8,469 nt of DNA from Pseudomonadota bacterium (GTDB lineage Bacteria; Pseudomonadota; Alphaproteobacteria; Acetobacterales; Acetobacteraceae), in contig JAJZVE010000173.1 in NCBI GenBank assembly GCA_021845835.1, forward strand, positions 1-8,469. The letters are read 5' to 3'. Numbering within the stretch: the stretch's first letter is position 1; every line of letters starts with the position of its first letter. Below are positions 1 to 5,516 of the stretch, piece after piece. Position numbers and translations under genes: made by a program. Under the pieces are notes generated by a model, which had not been told where the DNA came from, did no database searches, and was given only the letters and a program-made list of their open reading frames with translations.

Positions 1-1043
1 TGCTGCCGGATGCGACCGACCTGGAAAGCACCCAGCTGATCCGCGTCGGCGGCACCAAGTTTGTCGAGCAACACTGGGACCATCGCGGGGTGGCGCTGCG
101 CGCGGCGGCGGTGGCGCCGCAGGGCGAGGCGCGGGACTTCACTTGGATTTCCACCGAACTCGCCCGCCGGGCCGGCCTGCTGGAGCGCTACAACGCCGCG
201 CTGAATCGCGGCGCCGCCGGCGTGGCGCTGAAGACCGAGCAGTACGACTACAGCCTCGCCACCGACGAGGCGCACGACGTCGATGCTATCTGGGACGCCG
301 TCTGCCGCGCCGCCACAGCCGAACTCAGCGACGGCGCCATGGTCCGCGACCTCGACTGGTTCCGCCAGTACGGCCATTTCGTCGTGCCGTTCAAGCGCCA
401 GGACTGGTATCTCTATCCGACGATGGTGCGGCTCGGGCTGCGTTTCGAGCTGCCGTACCAGGAGCGGCTGCTGCGCGTCGGCGTGGAACTCGGCCGGCGG
501 CTGCACGAGCAGGGCATCCACTGGTGGGACGGCCAGCTCGACGAATACGTCGCGGTGCCGCAATGGCATGACGTGCCGGAACGCTGGGTGCAGTCGGTCC
601 GCGACATGGGCGCTGATCCCGCCAATTATCCGTTCTGGGGCATCACCACCAAGTCGATGCCCTACACCACCGGCAACAACGCCGGTATCCCGCTGATGCA
701 CGAGGTGGGGGCCAATCTGCGCGGCCACGGCGCCGTCATCCTCAATGCCGGCACCGCCGCGCGCCTCGGCATCGCCCGCGGCGACTGGGTGGAGGTACGC
801 TCGCCGATTGCGGCGACGCAGGGCCGCGCCGAACCGGTGCAAGGCTGCCGGCCGGATACCATCGTCATTCCCGGCCAGTTTGACCACTGGAAGACGCCGG
901 TCGCCAAGGATCTCGCCTTCCCCTCGCTCAACACCGTGGTGCCGCTGTCGCTCGGGCTGACCGACGCGACCGGGTCCGGCGCCGATGTGGTGCGCGTTTC
1001 GGTGCGGCGGATCGCTGCGCCCGCGCGGTCGGGTGCGGCATGA
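1..1043 (+). CDS. padB: Phenylacetyl-CoA:acceptor oxidoreductase, molybdopterin subunit PadB (C-terminal part, 5' truncated)
   Basis: The reading frame is open from base 3 to a TGA at 1041-1043, giving 346 visible residues. The start codon lies upstream of the window; the GTG at 90 is internal. The visible part is the C-terminal portion of a DMSO-reductase-family molybdenum enzyme. The last ~135 residues look like the molybdopterin-dinucleotide binding domain: a segment with TGNNAG and PLMHEVGAN, then AARLGIARGDWVEVRSP, then VIPGQFDHWK. Known PadB proteins are over 90 kDa, so about 40% is present. With PadC and PadD it would oxidise phenylacetyl-CoA to phenylglyoxylate (alpha-oxidation) and pass electrons to the quinone pool. 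Its stop overlaps the start of a four-cluster ferredoxin-like subunit (ATGA), followed by a DmsC/NrfD-like membrane anchor. That subunit order and the adjacent aromatic genes support PadB, but from a C-terminus alone another molybdopterin oxidoreductase of the same subfamily cannot be excluded. Confidence 0.72.
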   Translation, partial: LPDATDLESTQLIRVGGTKFVEQHWDHRGVALRAAAVAPQGEARDFTWISTELARRAGLLERYNAALNRGAAGVALKTEQYDYSLATDEAHDVDAIWDAVCRAATAELSDGAMVRDLDWFRQYGHFVVPFKRQDWYLYPTMVRLGLRFELPYQERLLRVGVELGRRLHEQGIHWWDGQLDEYVAVPQWHDVPERWVQSVRDMGADPANYPFWGITTKSMPYTTGNNAGIPLMHEVGANLRGHGAVILNAGTAARLGIARGDWVEVRSPIAATQGRAEPVQGCRPDTIVIPGQFDHWKTPVAKDLAFPSLNTVVPLSLGLTDATGSGADVVRVSVRRIAAPARSGAA

Positions 1044-1693
1044 CCCGCTATGTGATGGTGGCCGATCTGCGGCGCTGCGTCGGCTGCCAGACCTGCACCG
1101 CCGCCTGCAAGGAAGGCAACGGCACCCCGCCAGGGGTGCAGTGGCGGCGCGTGCTCGATCTGGAGACCGGCACCTATCCGCAGGTCAGCCGGGTGTTCGT
1201 GCCGGTCGGCTGCCAGCACTGCGCCAATCCACCCTGCATGGAGGTCTGCCCGTCCACCGCGACGCAGCAGCGGGCCGACGGGATCGTGACCATCGACTAT
1301 GACCTGTGCATCGGCTGCAGCTATTGCGTCATGGCGTGTCCGTACGACGCGCGCAGCGTGGTCGACCGATCAGAATACGCCTTCGGCGACACGCCGACCG
1401 CAGCCGAGTCCGCGCGCACCGGCCACCGGACCGTCGGGGTAGCGAGCAAATGCACCTTCTGCGCCGGCCGGATCGATGCCGGTACGGCGCGCGGCCTGGT
1501 GCCGGGGAAGGACCCGGAGGCGACGCCGCTTTGCGTCAACAGCTGCATTTCCGGCGCGCTGGCCTTCGGCGACATCGACGACCCGACCGGACCGGTCGCC
1601 ACCCTGCTGGCCGAGAACCAATGGTTCCGCATGCACGAAAGCGAGGGCACGGAACCCGGCTTCTACTACATCTGGGACAAGGGGAAACTATGA
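1040..1693 (+). CDS. padC: Phenylacetyl-CoA:acceptor oxidoreductase, iron-sulfur subunit PadC
   Basis: This is a 217-residue electron-transfer subunit of the DmsB/NrfC type, carrying electrons from the molybdenum subunit to the membrane subunit. Sixteen cysteines form four [4Fe-4S] sites in the usual crossed pattern: C13/C16/C19/C23, C58/C61/C66/C70, C90/C93/C96/C100, and C138/C141 with C165/C169. No ligand is replaced, so all four clusters should be cubanes. The ATG at 1040 overlaps the padB stop as ATGA and has only weak Shine-Dalgarno sequence upstream, which suggests translational coupling. The other end overlaps padD in the same way. There is no signal peptide; in complexes of this kind the location follows the catalytic subunit, whose N-terminus is outside the window. 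The family call is secure. The assignment to phenylacetyl-CoA oxidation rests on the neighbours. Confidence 0.8.
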   Translation: MTRYVMVADLRRCVGCQTCTAACKEGNGTPPGVQWRRVLDLETGTYPQVSRVFVPVGCQHCANPPCMEVCPSTATQQRADGIVTIDYDLCIGCSYCVMACPYDARSVVDRSEYAFGDTPTAAESARTGHRTVGVASKCTFCAGRIDAGTARGLVPGKDPEATPLCVNSCISGALAFGDIDDPTGPVATLLAENQWFRMHESEGTEPGFYYIWDKGKL

Positions 1694-2526
1694 GCGCGGC
1701 GGCGGCTTCGCGGCGCCAGCGGCATTGGGACCTGCGGGCGGCGGGCAACTTCATCGGCGGCGGCACCGGGACGGGGCTGATCGTCATGGCAGCGCTGGCG
1801 GCGGTGGCGGGGGCGCCGTTCCGGCTGGCGCTGGCGATCGGCCTTGCCGCGGTGCTTGTCGGGCTGTCGCTGGTGTGGCTGGAAATTGGCAGGCCCTGGC
1901 GTGCGCTCAATGTGTTCTTCCACCCGCGGACCTCGTGGATGACGCGGGAGGGGATTCTCGCGACCGTGCTGGTGCCGGTGGCATTGTTCGCGGCGGGCAT
2001 GGGCAGCGCGGTCGCGGCGGTCGGTGCGGCGCTGCTGGCCTGCGGCTTCCTCTATTGCCAGGCGCGCATCCTGCGTGCGGCGCGCGGCATCCCGGCATGG
2101 CGGCAGGCGGAGATCGTGCCGCTGATCCTGGCCACCGGCATCGCCGAGGGCAGCGGGCTGTATCTGCTCGCGGGCGGGCATGCCGCGCCCTGGCTCATGT
2201 TCGCACTGCTGGCCGCGCTGCTGCGGGAAGTGGCGTGGCGTGCCTATCGTGCCGGAGTCGCCGCCACGCCGGCGGGCGCGCGCAGCGTGGAGGTGTTCGA
2301 TGCGCCGTCGGGCCAGCTTGCCTACGCAGGGCAACTGGCCGGGGCGGCGCTGGTTGCGGTCGCGCTGCTGGCCGGCCCGCTGGGCGGGACCGCTGGCCTG
2401 CTGGCGTGGGCAGGCGGCGCACTGATGGCGCTGTCCGGCTGGGGCTTCAAGGCGGTTCTGATCACCCGCGCAGCCTTCATCCGTGCCGCGGTGGTCCCGA
2501 TGGTGCCGACGCGGGGCGGCCGGTGA
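1690..2526 (+). CDS. padD: Phenylacetyl-CoA:acceptor oxidoreductase, membrane anchor subunit PadD (DmsC/NrfD-like)
   Basis: This 278-residue integral membrane protein has about eight hydrophobic segments, near residues 20-41, 45-67, 88-103, 106-123, 142-162, 167-184, 214-232 and 234-258. Between segments 2 and 3 is EIGRPWRALNVFFHP...SWMTREG, the conserved loop of DmsC/NrfD-type quinone-interacting anchors. Its likely role is to hold PadBC at the cytoplasmic membrane and hand electrons to a quinone. The start is the ATG at 1690, which overlaps the padC stop as ATGA. A purine-rich Shine-Dalgarno (AAGGGG, 1679-1684) lies 5 bases upstream. The frame stays open far upstream inside padC, but that part is only a GC-rich shadow. 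The gene ends 48 bases before the convergent regulator gene. No strong terminator with a T-run is visible in that gap. Confidence 0.78.
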   Translation: MSAAAASRRQRHWDLRAAGNFIGGGTGTGLIVMAALAAVAGAPFRLALAIGLAAVLVGLSLVWLEIGRPWRALNVFFHPRTSWMTREGILATVLVPVALFAAGMGSAVAAVGAALLACGFLYCQARILRAARGIPAWRQAEIVPLILATGIAEGSGLYLLAGGHAAPWLMFALLAALLREVAWRAYRAGVAATPAGARSVEVFDAPSGQLAYAGQLAGAALVAVALLAGPLGGTAGLLAWAGGALMALSGWGFKAVLITRAAFIRAAVVPMVPTRGGR

Positions 2527-2574
2527 GCCATGCACGGCCAGGCTTGCGGCCCTGAGATGGGCGCAGCCGGCGGA

Positions 2575-3036
2575 TCAGCGCGCGCGCCGCGCCGCGCGCC
2601 GTGGCGGCTTCGCCTCGGCAGCGGCCCAGGGGCGCCGTGCCACCAGTTTCAGCATGGTGGACAGGCTGATCGAGCGCAGCGTTGCCACTGTCTGTGCGTC
2701 GATCTCGGCCAGCACGAAGCGCAGCCCGTCGGCGATGTCGAGGCCGGCGTCCGCCGGCGGCTGCTCGTCGCTGTCGGTGCTGACATCCTCGAAGATGCGG
2801 ATCACGTCGATCAGCGTCAGCCGCTTGGCGTTGCCGGCGAAGCGGTAGCCGCCGCCGACGCCGCGCACCGCGTCCACCAGCCCGGCGCGGCCCAGGTCGC
2901 GCAGCACCTTGGCGAGATGGTGGGCCGAAATCCCGTACTTGTCGGCGATCTCCACCGCGGTGAGCTGGCGCTCCGGCGCGGCGGCGAGTTCCAGCACCGC
3001 GTACAGCGCGAAAGCGGTGGCCTTTTGCAGCCTCAT
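2575..3036 (-). CDS. badM: Rrf2-family transcriptional regulator, BadM-like
   Basis: This is a 153-residue Rrf2-family DNA-binding protein. It begins MRLQKATAFALYAVLELA, the typical first helix. A winged helix-turn-helix follows at about residues 31-68 (EIADKYGISAHHLAKVLRDLGRAGLV, wing RGVGGGYRFA). A dimerisation helix is at ~105-135 and the basic tail ends PPRRAARRAR. There is no cysteine anywhere, so the Cys-ligated Fe-S cluster of IscR or NsrR cannot form; a small-molecule ligand is more likely. R. palustris BadM is an Rrf2 repressor of the benzoyl-CoA reductase operon and is relieved by acetamidobenzoates made by the GNAT BadL. Here too an acetyltransferase gene lies directly upstream on the same strand, with a 21-base gap, in an aromatic-acid cluster. 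The start ATG (3034-3036) has no clear Shine-Dalgarno, consistent with coupling to the upstream gene. The Rrf2 family is certain. The BadM role is inferred from context. Confidence 0.7.
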   Translation of the reverse strand: MRLQKATAFALYAVLELAAAPERQLTAVEIADKYGISAHHLAKVLRDLGRAGLVDAVRGVGGGYRFAGNAKRLTLIDVIRIFEDVSTDSDEQPPADAGLDIADGLRFVLAEIDAQTVATLRSISLSTMLKLVARRPWAAAEAKPPRRAARRAR

Positions 3037-3057
3037 TTGGGCGGCGCCGTCCGGCGG

Positions 3058-3540
3058 TCAGTCAAGATGCGTCTCCAGTTCGATGAACGGGCCGGCGGTC
3101 ATGCCCTGGCTGCGGAAGAACGAGTGGATCACGGTGTTGTCGCGCGCCACCATGGTGCGGACGCGATCGACGCCGGCGGCGCGGAAGCAGTCGCACACCT
3201 TCTCGAACAACCGCGAGCCGAGTCCGCGCACGCGCAGCCGTGCGCGCACCTGCACGGCGAAGATCCAGCCGCTGGGCGGGGAGCCGAACTCCCACGCCCG
3301 CACTTCGCCGACGATGAAGCCGTCGATGCCGCCGGCGCTGTCGGCGACCAGAAAGAAACGCGGTTCGCCGTGTCCGGCCCCGAACCGCGCGAACATGTCG
3401 CGCCAGTAGTCCGGCTTGGACAGTCCGGTCACGTCCTCGTCGAGCGCGATCACCCCCGGCACGTCCGCCGCCGTGGCTGGGCGGATGACGGTATCGTCGT
3501 CGCGGCCGGCCCTGGACGGCTTGGCCATTCGTCGCACCAT
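3058..3540 (-). CDS. badL: GNAT-family N-acetyltransferase, BadL-like
   Basis: This is a 160-residue Gcn5-related acetyltransferase. The domain runs from TVIRPATAADVPGVIALDE (residues 17-35) to the C-terminus. The acetyl-CoA pyrophosphate-binding motif RxxGxG is at residues 103-108 (RVRGLG), directly after the beta strand WIFAVQVRARL. A typical terminal part follows (VARDNTVIHSFFRSQGM). The start is the ATG at 3538-3540, with GGGAG at 3546-3550 placed 5 bases away; a second in-frame ATG at 3526-3528 is possible. The frame continues 309 bases further upstream but runs through the divergent promoter and into the ligase gene, so that part is a shadow. In R. palustris the GNAT BadL acetylates aminobenzoates, and the products release the Rrf2 repressor BadM. 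The order GNAT then Rrf2 in one operon suggests the same partnership here. Other possibilities are protein lysine acetylation, for example of the neighbouring ligase, or a different small-molecule substrate. Confidence 0.68.
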   Translation of the reverse strand: MVRRMAKPSRAGRDDDTVIRPATAADVPGVIALDEDVTGLSKPDYWRDMFARFGAGHGEPRFFLVADSAGGIDGFIVGEVRAWEFGSPPSGWIFAVQVRARLRVRGLGSRLFEKVCDCFRAAGVDRVRTMVARDNTVIHSFFRSQGMTAGPFIELETHLD

Positions 3541-3623
3541 GTCATCTCCCGCCGCGCACTGCTGAGGCGCGGCGCTTCGTCGTCGCATCGATTTACCGCC
3601 CGGCCGGGTCACCGCGCCGATCC

Positions 3624-3653
3624 GGTATTCGTGCGCCGATTTGCTGCAATACC
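3624..3653. repeat. Inverted repeat GGTATT-N18-AATACC, candidate operator
   Basis: The two arms (3624-3629 and 3648-3653) are exact reverse complements with 18 bases between them. They lie 60-89 bases before the ligase start codon. A related ATACC occurs at 3675-3679. It could be a regulator site, possibly for the Rrf2 protein encoded next door. The arms are short, so chance is a real alternative. Confidence 0.3.
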
Positions 3654-3701
3654 AAGCCGACCCGCAGGTTGTCGATACCCGGGGCACAGAGACAAGCACG
3701 C

Positions 3702-3707
3702 AAGAGG
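3702..3707 (+). promoter_or_regulatory. Ribosome binding site that fixes the ligase start
   Basis: AAGAGG lies 5 bases before the ATG at 3713. The frame is also open upstream to a TTG at 3641, but no comparable Shine-Dalgarno precedes that codon, and the extra 24 residues look unlike the family's N-terminus. The ATG is therefore preferred. Confidence 0.7.
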
Positions 3708-3712
3708 ACGAA

Positions 3713-5359
3713 ATGCAGGATAACACCGTCACCATCGAGCCGAGTCCGTCCGGCAGTCGCCTCCGCTTCGCGCCACAGTTCAACGTCGCCGCGGCTTTCA
3801 TCGACCGCCACCTCGCCGAGGGACGCGGCGATGTCATTGCCATCCGCACCGTTGATGAGGAGGTGAGCTACGCGGCACTGGCCGAACGGGTGGCGCGGTG
3901 CGGCAATGCCCTGCTCGGCCTCGGCATTCCCCGCGGCGGCAGGCTGTTGATGACGGTGCTCGACGGGCCGGCGTTCTTCTATCTGTTCTGGGGCGCGATC
4001 AAGGCCGGCATCGTGCCGGTGCCGCTGAACACGCTGCTGCGCGCTGGCGATTACGCCTGGGTGATCGACAATGCCGAAGGTGCGGCGCTGGTCTATTCGC
4101 CGGAACTGGCGGCCGAGATCGAGCCGGCGCTCGCCCAGGCACGGCACCGCACGCCGGTGGTGCTGCGGACCGAGGGCGAGGGGCTTGCGCTGCCCGCGCT
4201 GATGGCAGCGGCGTCGGCGGAGCTGGAGCCGGCCCCGGCCGGGCCGACGGACGATTGCTACTGGCTCTATTCCTCCGGCTCGACCGGCCGGCCGAAAGGG
4301 GCCGTACATTCCCAGCGCGACCTCGCGGTGGCATGCCAGCTCTATGGCGTGGAGACGATCGGTGTCCGCGCCGGCGACGTGTTCTACTCGGCGGCGAAGC
4401 TGTTCTTTTCCTACGGGCTGGGCAATGCGATGGCGATGCCGCTGTGGGTCGGCGGCACCTCGGTGCTGATGCCGGGGCGGCCGACGCCGGAAAGCACCTT
4501 TGCCACCATCGAACGGTTCCGCGCCACCGTCTTTTTCGGTGTGCCGACGCTGTTCGCGCGCCAGATCGCCGAGTTCCCGCGCCTGCAGCCGGACCTGTCG
4601 TCGCTGCGTTTCTGCGTCTCCGCCGGCGAGGCGCTGCCGGCGCATCTGTTCGAGGCGTGGCGCAAGCTGACCGGCACCGAGATCATCGACGGCATCGGCT
4701 CGACCGAGCTGACGCACATGTACATCTCCAGCCGGCCGGGCGACGTGAAGCCGGGCAGCACGGGACGGCGGGTGCAAGGTTACGATCTGAAGATCGTCGA
4801 TGAGACGGGCGCCGAGGTGCCCGCCGGAACCGGCGGCCGGCTGCTGGTGCGCGGCGAGTCGATCGCCAAGTGCTACTGGCGCAACCCGCGCCCGACCGCG
4901 GTGGACGGCTGGTTCGACACCGGCGATACCTATCGCGTCGATGCCGACGGCTACTACACCTACAGCGGACGGAGCGACGACATGCTGAAGGTGGGCGGCA
5001 TCTGGTGCTCGCCGGTGGAGATCGAGGCGGCGCTGATCGAACATCCGGACGTGCTGGAAGCGGCCGTGGTCGGGCGCGAGGATGCCGACGGGCTGGTGAA
5101 GCCGGAAGCCTGGATCGTGCCCAAGGACCCGGACGCGCCGCTGCCGCCGGAGATCGAGGCGGCGCTGGTGCGCCACTGCAAGACGCGGCTTGCGCCCTAC
5201 AAGTACCCGCGCTGGGTGCATCTGGTGCCGGACCTGCCGAAGACCGCGACCGGCAAGATCCAGCGCTTCGTGCTGCGCCAGCGCCCGCCGCCGGCTGCGC
5301 CCGCCGTGGCCACGGCCACCGCCACCGCCACCGCCGCGGAACCGGCGACGGCAGGATAA
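3713..5359 (+). CDS. hbaA: Aryl-CoA ligase of the benzoate-CoA ligase family, probably 4-hydroxybenzoate-CoA ligase
   Basis: This 548-residue cytoplasmic adenylate-forming enzyme makes an aryl-AMP and then the aryl-CoA thioester. Motifs appear in order: phosphate loop YSSGSTGRPKG at 186-196, the family segment AAKLFFSYGLGN at 227-238, DGIGSTELTH at 326-335, GWFDTGD at 399-405 (Asp405 for ribose), hinge SGRSDDMLKVGG at 418-429, and PKTATGK at 509-515 with catalytic Lys515. Overall it matches benzoate-CoA ligases rather than long-chain or coumarate ligases. The hcrCAB genes downstream reduce 4-hydroxybenzoyl-CoA, which makes 4-hydroxybenzoate the likeliest substrate; benzoate or 3-hydroxybenzoate remain possible. 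Lys515 corresponds to the lysine acetylated by Pat-type enzymes in R. palustris HbaA/BadA. The last ~25 residues are an unusual Pro/Ala/Thr tail with alternating Ala-Thr. The gene probably shares a transcript with hcrCAB, but a separate promoter appears to sit in the 153-base gap that follows. Confidence 0.8.
   Translation: MQDNTVTIEPSPSGSRLRFAPQFNVAAAFIDRHLAEGRGDVIAIRTVDEEVSYAALAERVARCGNALLGLGIPRGGRLLMTVLDGPAFFYLFWGAIKAGIVPVPLNTLLRAGDYAWVIDNAEGAALVYSPELAAEIEPALAQARHRTPVVLRTEGEGLALPALMAAASAELEPAPAGPTDDCYWLYSSGSTGRPKGAVHSQRDLAVACQLYGVETIGVRAGDVFYSAAKLFFSYGLGNAMAMPLWVGGTSVLMPGRPTPESTFATIERFRATVFFGVPTLFARQIAEFPRLQPDLSSLRFCVSAGEALPAHLFEAWRKLTGTEIIDGIGSTELTHMYISSRPGDVKPGSTGRRVQGYDLKIVDETGAEVPAGTGGRLLVRGESIAKCYWRNPRPTAVDGWFDTGDTYRVDADGYYTYSGRSDDMLKVGGIWCSPVEIEAALIEHPDVLEAAVVGREDADGLVKPEAWIVPKDPDAPLPPEIEAALVRHCKTRLAPYKYPRWVHLVPDLPKTATGKIQRFVLRQRPPPAAPAVATATATATAAEPATAG
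5309..5332 (+). repeat. Hexanucleotide repeat (GCCACS)x4 at the 3' end of the ligase gene
   Basis: Four tandem copies of GCCAC(G/C) encode alternating Ala-Thr at residues 533-540 of the ligase, beyond the last catalytic motif. The unit is a multiple of three, so gain or loss of copies would change tail length without breaking the frame. Confidence 0.7.
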
Positions 5360-5369
5360 AGTCGAAGCG

Positions 5370-5383
5370 TTGATCTGGATCAA
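5370..5383. promoter_or_regulatory. FNR/Crp-type binding site (perfect palindrome) upstream of hcrCAB
   Basis: TTGATCTGGATCAA matches the FNR consensus TTGAT-N4-ATCAA at every defined base. It begins 11 bases after the ligase stop codon and lies upstream of the hcr genes. In R. palustris the FNR-family proteins AadR (anoxia) and HbaR (4-hydroxybenzoate) control the 4-hydroxybenzoate genes, so a protein of this type is the likely ligand. The site is centred at 5376.5. Confidence 0.8.
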
Positions 5384-5391
5384 GCGCGAAC

Positions 5392-5448
5392 GCCGGCGGT
5401 GCCTGTAAATACGCATAACGCTACTCTTTTACGAGCAGCGCCGCCGGC
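5392..5448 (+). repeat. 11-bp inverted repeat enclosing the putative promoter and abutting the leader ORF's Shine-Dalgarno
   Basis: The left arm GCCGGCGGTGC (5392-5402) and right arm GCGCCGCCGGC (5438-5448) pair along all 11 positions in RNA, with one G-U pair. The 35-base loop holds the AT-rich promoter-like island. The right arm ends two bases before AGGAGG at 5451. Only transcripts that start upstream of 5392 contain both arms. There is no T-run after the stem, so it does not look like an intrinsic terminator. Confidence 0.5.
5406..5418 (+). promoter_or_regulatory. Putative FNR-dependent promoter: -10-like element and predicted start
   Basis: If the FNR-type site at 5370-5383 acts in the class II position (centre at -41.5), transcription should start near 5418. 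The -10 hexamer should then lie at 5406-5411, where TAAATA is found. The surrounding 5404-5431 is the most AT-rich stretch of this junction and stands out in this GC-rich DNA. The match to TATAAT is only 3 of 6, so the position rests mainly on spacing. Confidence 0.4.
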
Positions 5449-5450
5449 AC

Positions 5451-5456
5451 AGGAGG
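5451..5456 (+). promoter_or_regulatory. Perfect Shine-Dalgarno AGGAGG for the leader ORF
   Basis: AGGAGG lies 6 bases before the ATG at 5463, ideal spacing. No start codon in the hcrC frame follows it at a usable distance, so it serves the short leader ORF rather than hcrC directly. Confidence 0.7.
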
Positions 5457-5462
5457 ACGCGG

Positions 5463-5516
5463 ATGCCCCACGAACGCCCCACCCGCAACCGGCGCGCCGG
5501 ACGGACCGCGCCATGA
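5463..5516 (+). CDS. Short leader ORF (17 codons) translationally coupled to hcrC
   Basis: An ATG 6 bases after a perfect AGGAGG opens a 17-codon frame, [17 protein letters not shown], ending in TGA at 5514-5516. Its stop overlaps the hcrC start as ATGA. The true hcrC ATG has no good Shine-Dalgarno of its own, so ribosomes may load at the leader and restart on hcrC. The peptide is rich in Arg (5 of 17) and Pro, has no hydrophobic segment and resembles no family known to me. It may only be a translational ramp. The alternative is that a longer hcrC uses a GTG at 5399, but that codon lies within the left arm of the inverted repeat and lacks a Shine-Dalgarno. Confidence 0.45.
   Translation: MPHERPTRNRRAGRTAP

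Larger units (their letters stand above)
3541..3712. promoter_or_regulatory. Divergent intergenic control region between badL-like gene and aryl-CoA ligase
   Basis: This 172-base stretch has no gene and must hold the start signals for both the leftward acetyltransferase/regulator operon and the rightward ligase. The visible structure is a 6-bp perfect inverted repeat with 18 bases between the arms (GGTATT 3624-3629, AATACC 3648-3653). There is also a direct repeat of GCGCCGAT (3614-3621 and 3633-3640; 19-bp period). No convincing sigma-70 or sigma-54 promoter and no FNR-type palindrome was found. A regulator encoded beside its own divergent promoter often binds there, so this is a natural place to look for the Rrf2 operator. 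Confidence 0.5.

Noticed and set aside
2527..2574. Possible terminator between convergent padD and the Rrf2 gene
   Set aside because: Only a 4-bp GGCC/GGCC pairing is visible and there is no T-run on either strand.
3641..3655. FNR-like TTGCT...ACCAA upstream of the ligase
   Set aside because: The half-sites are one base too far apart (15 instead of 14), and the key inner bases do not match.
3682..3698. Sigma-54-like GG...GC spacing upstream of the ligase
   Set aside because: The gap between GG and GC is 11 rather than 10 bases and the flanking consensus is poor.
3641..3712. TTG start adding 24 residues to the ligase
   Set aside because: A rare start codon without a ribosome site; the ATG at 3713 has AAGAGG at good spacing.
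2530..3723. 397-codon plus-strand frame across the regulator and acetyltransferase genes
   Set aside because: It is the antisense shadow of two family-recognisable minus-strand genes; its translation is low-complexity His/Ala/Arg-rich sequence.
3593..5416. Long open frame (607 codons) on the minus strand opposite the ligase
   Set aside because: It is Arg/His-rich with no recognisable motif, and covers a well-supported ligase gene and the divergent promoter.
5399..5512. N-terminal extension of hcrC from a GTG at 5399
   Set aside because: No Shine-Dalgarno precedes it. The extra 38 residues do not resemble the family, and the GTG lies within an inverted repeat upstream of the predicted transcript start.
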